The position numbers were made by a program, and so were the translations under genes. A stretch of DNA of 64,000 nucleotides. Origin: Afipia sp. P52-10 (GTDB lineage: Bacteria; Pseudomonadota; Alphaproteobacteria; Rhizobiales; Xanthobacteraceae). The DNA is taken from contig NZ_AZSJ01000003.1 of the NCBI RefSeq assembly GCF_000516555.1, positions 2,410,312 to 2,474,311 on the forward strand, given 5' to 3'. Positions 9,265 through 17,656 of the stretch are shown here, one piece after another (within the stretch, counting starts at the first letter, position 1; every line of letters begins with the position of its first letter). The notes beneath the pieces are model-generated. The model ran no database searches. It was not told the DNA's origin and saw nothing but the letters and a program-made list of their open reading frames with translations.

Positions 9265-10059
9265 TTACGCAAAGTCGCTGTCGCCGCCATCGTCGAAATC
9301 GTCGGAGTCGTAATCGTCCCCGTCGTCATCATCGTCATAGTTCTCGTTCGAGGCCTGATCGAACATGCCCTGACGGGACTCCGTATCGTTCTGGGCCGAG
9401 CGGCCGACGTCGTTGACGCCGGCATCGCGGGCGAGGTCGCCCTTCGACTGGTCGCCGCCGCTGCTCCAGGGATTGCTGCCGCCGCTCTCCTTGCCGGCGG
9501 CGGACGCATCGCCGAAGCCGTGCTTGGCGCCGCCCATCAGCCCGCCGATGCTGTTCATCAGGAGCGAACCGCCGATCACGCCCGCAGCGGCTGCCGCTGC
9601 GGTGCCGAGGAACGAGCCGCCACCGCCGACCGGGCCGCCTGGTTGCGGCGCGCCTGGTTGCGGCGGCGTCATGCGGGGATCGGCTTGCCGTGGATCAGCC
9701 TGATAGGCAGGATTGCTGTTCCAGACCGGGCGGTCGCCGGAGCCCGCGCGTACGTTCGGGACCGAGCCGCCACGGCTCGGCTGGCCGAGGATCGCGCTGC
9801 GCATGCTGTCGAGGAAGCCGCCCTGCTGCTCCTGCGGCGCGGGAGCCATGGCCTGCTCCAGCTCTTCGATGCGCGCGTCGGCGCGTTTCAGCGCCTCGTC
9901 CTGCACCAGCACCGTCTGCACCAGCGCATAGACGGCGTTCGGCGCACGCGACAACCCTTGCGAAATGGCGGCCATCGCATCGGGGTCGCGCGGTGAATTC
10001 TCCAACTTGCTCAGACGCTCGAACAGGTCATCGACCAGTGCGCGTTCTTCGCGGTTCAT
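9265..10059 (-). CDS. DUF2076 family protein
   Basis: The 264-aa product starts at the ATG at 10059, with an excellent GGAGGCAAGG ribosome-binding site directly upstream; this decides the start against longer upstream frames. The N-terminal helical part (MNREERALVDDLFERLSKLENS...VLVQDEALKRADARIEELE, to about residue 70) is the DUF2076 signature and probably forms a coiled coil. The middle is Pro/Gly-rich, with one Ala/Gly-rich hydrophobic stretch near 150-165 (GTAAAAAAGVIGGSLLM). The last 25 residues are almost pure Asp/Gly/Ser (YDDDDDGDDYDSDDFDDGG). No enzymatic motif is seen. The function of the family is unknown. The acidic tail may bind divalent metal or a basic partner, which is an inference. 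Confidence 0.85.
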   Translation of the reverse strand: MNREERALVDDLFERLSKLENSPRDPDAMAAISQGLSRAPNAVYALVQTVLVQDEALKRADARIEELEQAMAPAPQEQQGGFLDSMRSAILGQPSRGGSVPNVRAGSGDRPVWNSNPAYQADPRQADPRMTPPQPGAPQPGGPVGGGGSFLGTAAAAAAGVIGGSLLMNSIGGLMGGAKHGFGDASAAGKESGGSNPWSSGGDQSKGDLARDAGVNDVGRSAQNDTESRQGMFDQASNENYDDDDDGDDYDSDDFDDGGDSDFA

Positions 10060-10205
10060 CCTTGCCTCCTCCATGAGAGTCCGTTCCGGCTTGCGGCCGG
10101 ATCGGACAGGCCGCATGTAGGGAACGCTTGTGGCGGCACAAAGCCGGGGCTGAAAATATTTTCAGCCGCGGGGTGCGGCACTTTCGACGTGAACAATTCG
10201 TAAGG

Positions 10206-11051
10206 TCATGCCAACGTTACATTGTTCGCCGCGAGCATGCGGGGGAAGTCGTCGCTCATCAGCCAGTCGTATTCGGCCCGGCGCTGATCGGTCAGCGGGT
10301 CGAGCGCGACCAGCGTCGCATCAACGAATCCCGGATGGCACATGATCAATCCGCCGTCCGGCAGCCGGTGCAGGAAGCGTTCGAACAGCTTGCCGAAATC
10401 CGGCTTCTTCGAGAATTTGTAGGCGCCGGCGAAGGCCGGATTGAAGCGCAGCCCGGCGCGCGTCGCGCGCTCGCGGAACGCGACGCTCAGTACGTCCAGC
10501 ATCAACGCTTTCGCGTCCTTGACGGGGCGCGGCTTCTCGCCGCCGCGGCCGCACTGCCGCACCCAGGCGTTCGGCGCATGCTCCTTCACCGCCGAGAGGA
10601 AGGCATCGCGCACCTGCGGAAAGAGCTGCGCGTGCTGATGGCCATCGACATAGTCGGGGGCGCGACCGAGCATCGTGGTAAAGGCCTCGATCTGGGCGAC
10701 GATCTCGGCGCGGAAGATCTCGACGTCCAACCGACGCAGCAGTGCGGTCTGCAGCAGCTTGCCGAGTTTCAGGAATTCGCCATGCTTCTGCGGCCGGAAA
10801 TGCAGGGTGAGGGGGTGATACGGCGCCGTCAGCGTCAGGTGCAGGCCGATCGAAAAGCCCGGCCGGTCGCGGGCAACGGCCTTGAGATCGTCGATCTCGT
10901 TGCGGGTGAAGGCCGGCCCCACCACCATCACCGAGGTCGCGCTGAGCCGGCCCTTGCCGATCAAGTCGCGGATCGCGCGGTTGACGCCTTCGCTCATGCC
11001 GTAGTCGTCGGCACAGAGCGAGATCCGGCGGGGCGCAGGCGCTGCGGTCAT
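10206..11051 (-). CDS. ChbG/HpnK (YdjC) family carbohydrate deacetylase
   Basis: The 281-aa product starts at the ATG at 11051, overlapping the stop of the upstream glycosyltransferase by 4 bp (ATGA). The fold is marked by ISLCADDYGMS near residues 10-20 (metal-binding Asp-Asp) and APDYVDGHQHAQLFP (metal-binding His pair) near the middle. RPGFSIGLHLTLTAPYHPL supplies another His motif of the family. Known members remove N-acetyl groups from chitooligosaccharides or act in hopanoid-glycolipid assembly (HpnK). Because it is translationally coupled to a polyprenyl-phosphate-type glycosyltransferase, the likely role is deacetylating a lipid-linked or membrane sugar. The exact substrate is unknown, and no other hpn genes are in the window. 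Confidence 0.85.
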   Translation of the reverse strand: MTAAPAPRRISLCADDYGMSEGVNRAIRDLIGKGRLSATSVMVVGPAFTRNEIDDLKAVARDRPGFSIGLHLTLTAPYHPLTLHFRPQKHGEFLKLGKLLQTALLRRLDVEIFRAEIVAQIEAFTTMLGRAPDYVDGHQHAQLFPQVRDAFLSAVKEHAPNAWVRQCGRGGEKPRPVKDAKALMLDVLSVAFRERATRAGLRFNPAFAGAYKFSKKPDFGKLFERFLHRLPDGGLIMCHPGFVDATLVALDPLTDQRRAEYDWLMSDDFPRMLAANNVTLA

Positions 11052-12130
11052 TCGGCCGCGGTCCGGGATGTTGGCGAGCGGGCCTGGTCGGGAAGCGGCA
11101 GACTGCCCTGCATGCTGTCGGCTCCCGCCCGCTTGACGATCTTTTCGGCCACGAAGTAGACCGGCCGCGCCTTCAGTTCGTAGATGATCTTGCCGATGTA
11201 TTCGCCGACGACGCCGATCATCACCAATTGCATGCCGCCGAGCACCATCACGCCGACGATCACCGACGCATAGCCGGGGACGGATTTGCCGTCGATGAAC
11301 GTCTCCCACAGGATCGACAGGCCGAACAAGAAGGCGGCGAAGGCGATCGCCGCACCGAACAGGCTGGCGAGGCGCAGCGGCGCCACCGAGAACGACGTCA
11401 GGCCGTCGATCGACAGGCCGATCAGCCGCGCCGGATTGAACGAGGACTGGCCATGGGCGCGCGGCGCAGGCTCGTAGTCCACCCGCATCTGGCGGAAGCC
11501 GATCCAGCTCGACAGCCCCTTGAAGAAGCGGTTGCGCTCGGGCAGTTGCCGCAGCGCCGCCGCTGCGCGCGGCGAGAGCAGGCGAAAGTCGCCCGCATCC
11601 TCCGGAATCTTGTGCCGGGCGCGGAAGTTCATCAGCGCATAGAATCCCTTCACCGAAAGCCGCAGCACGGCGGATTCGTTCTTGCGGTGCGCCTTCGCGG
11701 TGTAGACGACGTCGTAGCCGCCCTCGATCCAGTGCTTGACCAGCGTCTCCACCAGGGCCGGCGGGTGTTGGCCGTCGCCGTCCATGAACAGCACCGCGCC
11801 GCCGCGCTGGGCATGGTCGAGCCCCGCCATCAGCGCGGCCTCCTTGCCGAAGTTGCGCGACAACGAGATCACGCTGACGTCGAGAGTGGTGGCCGGCAGG
11901 GCCTGTGCCACTTCCAGCGTATCGTCGGCGCTGCCGTCGTTCACGTACACCACCTCGCAGCGCAGGCCGTAGGCGTCTTTCAACGTGGTCGCGAGGGCGG
12001 CGATGTTGTCATGCAGCCGCTTGAGTCCCGCGCCCTCGTTGTAAAGCGGCACGACGATCGACAGGCCCTTGGCCGCGGCGGACCGCGCGTCGGCAGTGAG
12101 ATCGGAGATGTCGGCACCTAGCGTCGTCAT
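11048..12130 (-). CDS. Family 2 glycosyltransferase with two C-terminal membrane helices
   Basis: The 360-aa product is taken from the ATG at 12130; an upstream in-frame start at 12166 would add 12 residues. It is a GT-A fold enzyme with IVVPLYNEGAGLKRL (nucleotide-sugar binding), VYVNDGSADDTL (DGS motif) and FMDGDGQHPP (DxD-type motif) in order. Two predicted transmembrane helices follow near residues 265-290 and 305-330. This layout is that of polyprenyl-phosphate sugar transferases (GtrB, ArnC, dolichol-phosphate mannose synthase-like), which load a sugar onto undecaprenyl phosphate at the inner membrane. The ATGA overlap with the downstream HpnK-like deacetylase suggests the pair works like ArnC with a deacetylating partner, making a modified lipid-linked sugar. 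The sugar cannot be named. Confidence 0.88.
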   Translation of the reverse strand: MTTLGADISDLTADARSAAAKGLSIVVPLYNEGAGLKRLHDNIAALATTLKDAYGLRCEVVYVNDGSADDTLEVAQALPATTLDVSVISLSRNFGKEAALMAGLDHAQRGGAVLFMDGDGQHPPALVETLVKHWIEGGYDVVYTAKAHRKNESAVLRLSVKGFYALMNFRARHKIPEDAGDFRLLSPRAAAALRQLPERNRFFKGLSSWIGFRQMRVDYEPAPRAHGQSSFNPARLIGLSIDGLTSFSVAPLRLASLFGAAIAFAAFLFGLSILWETFIDGKSVPGYASVIVGVMVLGGMQLVMIGVVGEYIGKIIYELKARPVYFVAEKIVKRAGADSMQGSLPLPDQARSPTSRTAAE

Positions 12131-12264
12131 CGTCTGTTTCCGTCGGCAGAGCGCGCTGTCGGACACGGCCGTCGGACCACGCTTCGCATCGTCAGGATAT
12201 GGTCATGCTGCCGCGCTGTGAACACCCCCGCCGGCGCACTGCCGCATATGGGGCAGAGGCGCTG

Positions 12265-13242
12265 TCAGGATTTCAGAAATGCCTCCAGCCGGGCAAACAG
12301 CGGATTGGCACGGTCGAACACGTAATCGAGCGAGGCGACCGAGACCGCCTCCGCGCCACGCTCGCGCAGGAAGCTCGCCAGCCCGTACAGGTGCTTCGGC
12401 GGGCAGTGCAGCGTCACCATGCCGGACGAGGTCGGTCCGCCGAACGGCGAGACCACGCCGAACCGGCGATGGGCCTCAGTGAGCAGCTCGGCGTTGCAGC
12501 CCTGGAAGCGGGTACGGACCTCCTTGAAGGCTTTCGCGCGCGCGCAGGCGGAGATGTGGTCGAAGATGATGCGCGCGGTGTCGAGCGCATGGCCGTTCCA
12601 TTCGGCGGCGCGCGAGGCGACAAGGTTCGCCTGGCTCTTCAGCATCACGCCGTCGTCGAGCACCTTCAGCCCGTTGGCGGCGAGCGTTGCGCCGGTGGTT
12701 GTGATATCGACGATCAGTTCCGCCGTGCCGGAGGCGGGCGCGCCTTCGGTGGCGCCGGCGCTCTCGACAATGCGATAATCGACGACGCCGTGACGGGCGA
12801 AGAAGCCGCGCGTCAGATTGATGTACTTGGTCGCCACCCGCATGCGGCGGTTGTGCTGGGTGCGGAATTCGGTCGAGACGTCGTCGAGGTCGGCCATCGT
12901 GCGCACGTCGATCCAGGCCTGCGGCACGGCGACCACCACATTGGCATAGCCGAAGCCGAGCCCCTGGATCAGCGCGACCTTGTCGTCGGCGTTGACGATG
13001 CTCTCGCGCACCAGATCTTCGCCGGTGACGCCGAGATGCACGGTGCCGCGGGCGAGCTGTGACGCGATCTCGCTCGCCGACAGATAGGCCACCTCGACAT
13101 TGTCGAAGCCGGTGATGCTACCGCGATAGTCGCGGGCGCCGCCGCCCTTGGCCATGGCGAGGCCGGCGTTGTTGAAGAACGCGTCGGTGTTTTCCTGCAG
13201 CCGTCCCTTGGAGGGAACGGCGATGACGAATGGCTGGGTCAT
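12265..13242 (-). CDS. hisG: ATP phosphoribosyltransferase catalytic subunit
   Basis: Catalyses the first step of histidine synthesis, ATP plus PRPP to phosphoribosyl-ATP. The 325-aa product begins with [15 protein letters not shown], the family N-terminus, and contains the PRPP-binding region [23 protein letters not shown] near residues 170-195. The C-terminal ~95 residues (from about 230) are additional to the ~230-aa short-form HisG that normally partners HisZ. Yet hisZ lies immediately upstream and overlaps by 4 bp (ATGA), so both subunits are made together. The extra domain may be a degenerate or alternative regulatory segment. Feedback control by histidine is expected for the family. 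Confidence 0.95.
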   Translation of the reverse strand: MTQPFVIAVPSKGRLQENTDAFFNNAGLAMAKGGGARDYRGSITGFDNVEVAYLSASEIASQLARGTVHLGVTGEDLVRESIVNADDKVALIQGLGFGYANVVVAVPQAWIDVRTMADLDDVSTEFRTQHNRRMRVATKYINLTRGFFARHGVVDYRIVESAGATEGAPASGTAELIVDITTTGATLAANGLKVLDDGVMLKSQANLVASRAAEWNGHALDTARIIFDHISACARAKAFKEVRTRFQGCNAELLTEAHRRFGVVSPFGGPTSSGMVTLHCPPKHLYGLASFLRERGAEAVSVASLDYVFDRANPLFARLEAFLKS

Positions 13243-14384
13243 GCGATGTCTCCGGCTTGCGCCAGCGCGTCGATCCAGACCGAGAAGCCGACCGCCGGGA
13301 TCGGCGCTTCGGCGCCGAGCCGTGTCAGCAGGCCGTCATAGCGGCCGCCGGCGACCAGCGGCTCCGCGCCGTTGCCTCGCGCGTGCAACTCAAACTCGAA
13401 GCCGGTGTAGTAGTCGATGCCGCGGCCGAACGCGGTGGCAAAGCGGATCGAGGCGACGTCGAGGCCACGCGCCGCCATGAAGCCGATCCGCTGTTCGAGC
13501 AGGTCGATCGCGGTTGCGATGTCGAGCTTGGCGTCCGCAGCAAGCGCGCGCAGCTGCGCTACCGCATCGTCCGGCTCGCCGGTGATTGCCAGGAAGCGCT
13601 CGATCGCCATCACGGTTTCCTTCGGCAGCGCGCCGCCGGCCATGGTCGATTGCTCGAGGAAGCGGTCGGCGATCTCGGCATTGCTGCGGCCGGAGAGGTT
13701 GGTCGCGCCGGCGATCGAGATCAGGTCGCGCACCAGCGCCAGCGCCGCCTTGCGGTCGGAGCCGGCGAGCGCTGCCAGCACGCCGTGATAGTCGGTGCGG
13801 CTTGCGCTGGTGGCGAGCGTCATGCGCTGCAGATCCTGCGCGAGGCTGATCTTGCGGTTGAAATCCTTCATCAGTCGCCGCTTCCATACCGGCGCGAGGT
13901 CGAGCGCGGCAATCAGCGCAGCGAACAGGCCGACATCGCCGGTGCGGATCTCCACGTCCTTCAGGCCGAAGGCGGCGGTGGCTTCCAGGCCCAGCGCCAG
14001 CATCTCCGCGTCGGCGGCGGCGCTGTCCTTGCGGCCGAACGACTCGACGCCGGCCTGCACGAATTCGCTCGCGCGGCCGTCGCGATAGCGGAACACCGGG
14101 CCGAGATAGCAGAAGCCTTTCGGCTCGCCGGCCTTGCCGGACGCGAGGTAGTCCCGCGCCACCGGAATGGTCAGGTCTGGGCGCAGACACAGCTCGTCGC
14201 CGCTGGCATCGGTGGTCAGGTACAGGCTCTTGCGGATGTCCTCGCCCGACAGGTCGAGGAACGGCTCGGCCGGCTGCAGGATCGAGGGGTGCGCCGGCGC
14301 ATAGCCGGCCGCCGCAAACGACGCCAGCAGGGCGTCCGCGCGGGCGGCGGAGCCGGTCGCTGAGGGCGCGGCGGGGGTGGTCAT
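13239..14384 (-). CDS. hisZ: ATP phosphoribosyltransferase regulatory subunit
   Basis: A 381-aa paralogue of the catalytic core of histidyl-tRNA synthetase that binds histidine and activates HisG. Visible HisRS-like elements are [24 protein letters not shown] (motif 2 loop region), [15 protein letters not shown] near residues 90-105, and the C-terminal [20 protein letters not shown] and [15 protein letters not shown]. There is no anticodon-binding domain, as expected for HisZ and unlike HisS. It is the first gene of the hisZ-hisG pair. An unusual cluster of GTTGCGA repeats lies 23-66 bp upstream of the start and could be an operator. Confidence 0.95.
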   Translation of the reverse strand: MTTPAAPSATGSAARADALLASFAAAGYAPAHPSILQPAEPFLDLSGEDIRKSLYLTTDASGDELCLRPDLTIPVARDYLASGKAGEPKGFCYLGPVFRYRDGRASEFVQAGVESFGRKDSAAADAEMLALGLEATAAFGLKDVEIRTGDVGLFAALIAALDLAPVWKRRLMKDFNRKISLAQDLQRMTLATSASRTDYHGVLAALAGSDRKAALALVRDLISIAGATNLSGRSNAEIADRFLEQSTMAGGALPKETVMAIERFLAITGEPDDAVAQLRALAADAKLDIATAIDLLEQRIGFMAARGLDVASIRFATAFGRGIDYYTGFEFELHARGNGAEPLVAGGRYDGLLTRLGAEAPIPAVGFSVWIDALAQAGDIA

Positions 14385-14406
14385 CGATAAATTCCGCTCA
14401 ACAGAT

Positions 14407-14450
14407 GTTGCGATCGTTGCGACATGTGTTGCGATAATCGCAACGTTGCG
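14407..14450. promoter_or_regulatory. GTTGCGA repeat array upstream of hisZ (candidate operator)
   Basis: GTTGCGA occurs at 14407, 14416 and 14428, its reverse complement TCGCAAC at 14438-14444, and GTTGCG again at 14445. The middle pair forms a perfect inverted repeat with a TAA spacer (14428-14444). Five copies of a 6-7 bp word within 44 bp, just upstream of hisZ-hisG, look like a protein-binding array. The binding protein is not identified. Confidence 0.5.
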
Positions 14451-14591
14451 CGGCGTTTAGCACGCGCCGCCGCAACTTTCATCTGGCGATCGAGCAACCC
14501 GGCGTGGCAGCTGCCAAATACCTTAACGCCTTCATATCCAAGGTGGAATTCGCCTAACGGGCGGATTTGGCGTCCCGAGCGGGGCCGTGTG

Positions 14592-15329
14592 TCACCCCAG
14601 CACGGCCTGCACCAGCGCCAGCGCCGCCACCGCCGCGGTATCGGCCCGCAGGATGCGCGGCCCGAGCGACAGGCGGACGTGGTTCTCCTGCCGCAGCAGC
14701 CAGGCGCGTTCCGCCTCGGAGAACCCGCCCTCAGGGCCGATTAGCACATCGATGCCGCCAGCGGCCCGGTCGCGGACCGCCTCCAGCGCTGCCACCGGGC
14801 TCTGCACTTCGGCGTCCTCGTCACAGAACACCAGGAGGTCCATAGGGTCGCGCTGGTCGAGGAAGCGCTCCAGCGGCACTGGCTCGCTGACCTCGGCGAT
14901 GGTCAGGATACCGCACTGCTCGGCGGCTTCGATGACATTGGCCCGCATGCGCTCCAGGTTGAGCCGCGAAACCTGGGTGTGCTGGGTCAGCACTGGACAG
15001 AGCGCGGCTGCGCCCATCTCGACCGCCTTCTGCGCCATGTAGTCGAGCCGCGCATGCTTCAGCGGCGCAAAGACGTACCGCAGACGCGTCGGCGGCTGCT
15101 GCGCGCGCTGCTGCGTGTCGATCACCAGGGCGTCGATGCGCTTGCGGCCGGCGAGGCTGGCGCGCCATTCGCCGTCGCGGCCGTTGAAGGCCAGCACGGC
15201 GTCACCGGCGCCGAGCCGCAGCACGTTGCCGAGATAATTGGCCTGCGCCTTGTCGAGCGGAACGGCGGCGCCCGGCATGAGCGGGGCGTCAAGATAGAGG
15301 CGCGGCGTGCGGAAGTCGTAGCGAGGCAT
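14592..15329 (-). CDS. rsmE: 16S rRNA (uracil1498-N3)-methyltransferase
   Basis: The 245-aa product starts at the ATG at 15329 (MPRYDFRTPRLYLDAPL), the family-like N-terminus; the longer upstream frame is arginine-rich noise. The N-terminal PUA-like domain includes AQANYLGNVLRLGAGDAVLAFNG. The C-terminal SPOUT methyltransferase domain with its knot shows DVLIGPEGGFSEAERAWLL and VRLSLGPRILRADTAAVAALA, the SAM-binding trefoil motif of RsmE. It methylates U1498 in the decoding region of the small ribosomal subunit. In this group rsmE is often next to ubiA, which lies 1.3 kb away in the opposite direction. Confidence 0.95.
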   Translation of the reverse strand: MPRYDFRTPRLYLDAPLMPGAAVPLDKAQANYLGNVLRLGAGDAVLAFNGRDGEWRASLAGRKRIDALVIDTQQRAQQPPTRLRYVFAPLKHARLDYMAQKAVEMGAAALCPVLTQHTQVSRLNLERMRANVIEAAEQCGILTIAEVSEPVPLERFLDQRDPMDLLVFCDEDAEVQSPVAALEAVRDRAAGGIDVLIGPEGGFSEAERAWLLRQENHVRLSLGPRILRADTAAVAALALVQAVLG

Positions 15330-15823
15330 CGAGCCTGATCCTGGCAGGTGAGAGCCGGTTCGGAGCCGGATCAGGCTGATCCAGACCCAGGCATGACCCC
15401 GAGAAGGGAAACCGGTTTTCCGATACGGATCATGCTCATACAGAAAGATGCGGCCCTGCCTAGAGTGTTTCGAGCGGCCCAGGCTCGCGCGATCGATACC
15501 GTCAGGACCGGCAGGTATGGTCCGGTGCGAAACGGCCGACCGGCCTCCTGCCCGTTCGACCCGGAGCCGTGCGCTTTGGCCGCGTCCGGAAATGGAACCA
15601 TGCCGCGGGAATGCCGAAATCATCGGGTTGTTAACGGGATTGGGTCATCGTAAAATTCGCTTGCGCGGGGTGGTCCGGGAGGCCTTCTGTTGGCTCTGGC
15701 ACCTCCGGTCGGGCCCCAAACCGCGCAAGACCCATAAGTTTCCGGTTCGCTGATCCGGTATTCGCAGGGCCGCCCTGCGGGCCCGGTTCGAGACATGGAC
15801 AGCTTATCGTTGAGGGAATCATC
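15330..15823. other. Intergenic region with a family B palindrome at 15391-15435
   Basis: No convincing gene lies in these 494 bp. At 15391-15435 a palindromic element starts GCATGA and ends TCATGC with ACCGGTTTTCC inside; it belongs to a repeat family found at several other places in the window. Promoters for rsmE and for the secreted protein at 15824 must lie here, but I could not pick confident -35/-10 boxes. Confidence 0.6.
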
Positions 15824-16570
15824 TTGACCGTTCGACGCTTTTCGATCCCGTTGAGCTTCGCTGCCACCTTCGGCGTCACCGTTGCGGTCATAGCCGCGAT
15901 GACCACCGGAGCAGCCGCGCAGGGGGCGTTCCCGGCGCCGCTGCCGAATCAGTCCGGCGGCGCGGCCTCGCCGTTCCCGCCAGTGAACGGTGCGGGGGCG
16001 AGCCCGAGCAACGCCGCCGCGTCTCCATTCCCGCCGGTCAATTCGGCCGCCGCGCCCCCGAGCGCATTCCCCTCGCAAGGCGCGGCACCGCTCGGCGGTG
16101 GACTGGGCGGCGGCGCGTTTGGCGGTGGCGGTGCGCCCGGCGGCGGGGGCGGTGCATCCGAGCAGGAACAGTGCATGAAGCAGTTCGGGCCGCTGCGCGA
16201 GGAGGCCCAGCGCCGCGCCAACCTGATCAAGGCCGCGAGCGAGCGCAAAGCGCCGGCGCAGGAAGCCTGCAAGCTGATCAACAACTTCGTGCAGGCGGAA
16301 GCCAAGCTGGTGGCGTTCGTCACCTCCAAGCAGAGCCTCTGTCATATTCCAGCGGATATTCCGAAGCAGATGAAGACGGGGCATGCCCGCACGCTTGAAT
16401 TGCGCAAGAACGTCTGCGCGGCGGCGACCGCCCAGCAGCAGGGCGGGCCGGCTGCGCCGCCGAGCCTGAGCGAGGTGCTGAGCTCCTCGGGCGGCGTCGA
16501 GACGCGGGCCGCCACCCGCAGCGGCGGTAGTACATTCGACACGATCAATGGTAACGTGCTGGCGCGCTGA
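15824..16570 (+). CDS. Secreted proline-rich protein with a C-terminal four-Cys domain
   Basis: The 248-aa product starts with TTG at 15824 and is preceded by TGAGGGAA. A signal peptide (MTVRRFSIPLSFAATFGVTV) ends near GAAAQ at residue 33. A low-complexity region to about residue 110 contains a near-perfect duplication (ASPFPPVNGAG and ASPFPPVNSAA) and a Gly-rich stretch. A compact helical domain follows at about 110-205, with cysteines in EQEQCMKQFG, QEACKLINN, QSLCHIPAD and RKNVCAAAT, likely two disulfides in the periplasm. I do not know a named family, though similar four-Cys secreted proteins occur beside ubiA in related bacteria. The next gene, ubiA, is 20 bp downstream, so the two are probably co-transcribed. 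Confidence 0.8.
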   Translation: MTVRRFSIPLSFAATFGVTVAVIAAMTTGAAAQGAFPAPLPNQSGGAASPFPPVNGAGASPSNAAASPFPPVNSAAAPPSAFPSQGAAPLGGGLGGGAFGGGGAPGGGGGASEQEQCMKQFGPLREEAQRRANLIKAASERKAPAQEACKLINNFVQAEAKLVAFVTSKQSLCHIPADIPKQMKTGHARTLELRKNVCAAATAQQQGGPAAPPSLSEVLSSSGGVETRAATRSGGSTFDTINGNVLAR

Positions 16571-16590
16571 TCCGGCGCGCTGATGCTGAC

Positions 16591-17532
16591 ATGGTTCCCA
16601 TGAGCGACATCTCCGGCCGCGTTGCCGATTCCACCGGCAACTGGGTCGATTCGCTGGCGCCCGAATGGGCCAAGCCCTACCTGCGCCTGGCGCGTTATGA
16701 CCGGCCGATCGGCTCGTGGCTGTTGCTGCTGCCGTGCTGGTGGTCGGCGGCGCTGGCGGCCGGAATCGCGCACGACGTTCGTTCGCTGCCCTGGGTGCTG
16801 GCGTTGTTCTTCGTCGGCGCGTTCGTGATGCGCGGCGCGGGCTGCACCTGGAACGACATCACCGACCGCGATCTCGACGCCAAAGTGGAACGGACGCGGT
16901 CGCGGCCAATTCCGGCCGGGCAGGTGAGCGTCACCGGCGCCGTCCTGTTCCTGGTGGTGCAGGCGCTGATCGGCCTTGCCGTGCTGCTGCAGTTCAGCAC
17001 CTACGCCATCGTCGTCGGCATCGCCTCGCTCGGCGTCGTCGCGATCTATCCATTCATGAAGCGCATCACCTACTGGCCGCAGGTCGTGCTCGGGCTCGCC
17101 TTCTCTTGGGGCGCGCTGATGGGCTTCGCAGTGACGCTCGGCATGCTCGGATGGGCGGCGCTCGCGCTCTACGCCGGATCGATCGCCTGGGTGATCGCCT
17201 ACGACACCATCTATGCGCATCAGGACCGCGAGGACGATGCGCTGATCGGGGTGAAATCGACGGCGCTGCTGTTCGGCGCGAACACGCCGCGGATGCTCGC
17301 GTTGTTCTACAGCGTTGCAGTGGTGCTGATCGGCGTGTCGATCTGGTTTGCGCGCGGTGGCTGGCTCGCGGGTCTCGGCCTGCTGGCGTTCGCCGCGCAT
17401 CTGGCCTGGCAGGTGCGCGCGATCCGGATCGACGATCCGGCGCTCTGTCTGCGCCTGTTCAAATCGAATCGCGATGCGGGCCTCTTGCTGTTCGCAGGCC
17501 TCGCCGCCGACGCGTTGGTTCGTTCGCTTTAA
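16591..17532 (+). CDS. ubiA: 4-hydroxybenzoate polyprenyltransferase
   Basis: An integral membrane enzyme of ubiquinone synthesis that joins the polyprenyl tail to 4-hydroxybenzoate. The 313-aa product has about eight to nine membrane helices. The first aspartate-rich motif lies at about residues 88-96 (NDITDRDLD), followed by RTRSRPIPAG. The second is YDTIYAHQDREDD near 205-217. Both bind the Mg-diphosphate of the prenyl donor and are intact. The ATG at 16591 is used; one nine bases later (16600) is equally possible. It lies 20 bp after the four-Cys secreted protein. Confidence 0.95.
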   Translation: MVPMSDISGRVADSTGNWVDSLAPEWAKPYLRLARYDRPIGSWLLLLPCWWSAALAAGIAHDVRSLPWVLALFFVGAFVMRGAGCTWNDITDRDLDAKVERTRSRPIPAGQVSVTGAVLFLVVQALIGLAVLLQFSTYAIVVGIASLGVVAIYPFMKRITYWPQVVLGLAFSWGALMGFAVTLGMLGWAALALYAGSIAWVIAYDTIYAHQDREDDALIGVKSTALLFGANTPRMLALFYSVAVVLIGVSIWFARGGWLAGLGLLAFAAHLAWQVRAIRIDDPALCLRLFKSNRDAGLLLFAGLAADALVRSL

Positions 17533-17540
17533 GGTGCCCT

Positions 17541-17572
17541 GAGTGGGAGCCGGTTTTCGGGACAGATCATGC
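17541..17572. repeat. Family B palindromic repeat, partial copy
   Basis: GAGTGGGAGCCGGTTTTCGG followed by ACAGATCATG. It matches the core and right arm of the elements at 15391 and 28045 and sits directly after the ubiA stop. Confidence 0.6.
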
Positions 17573-17656
17573 CCGAAACAAGAATCCGAAGCGCGATAAC
17601 ACTCGATCCGGATCGCGCTTGAGCAGTCTCAACTGAGAGATGTTAGGCAAGCGAGA

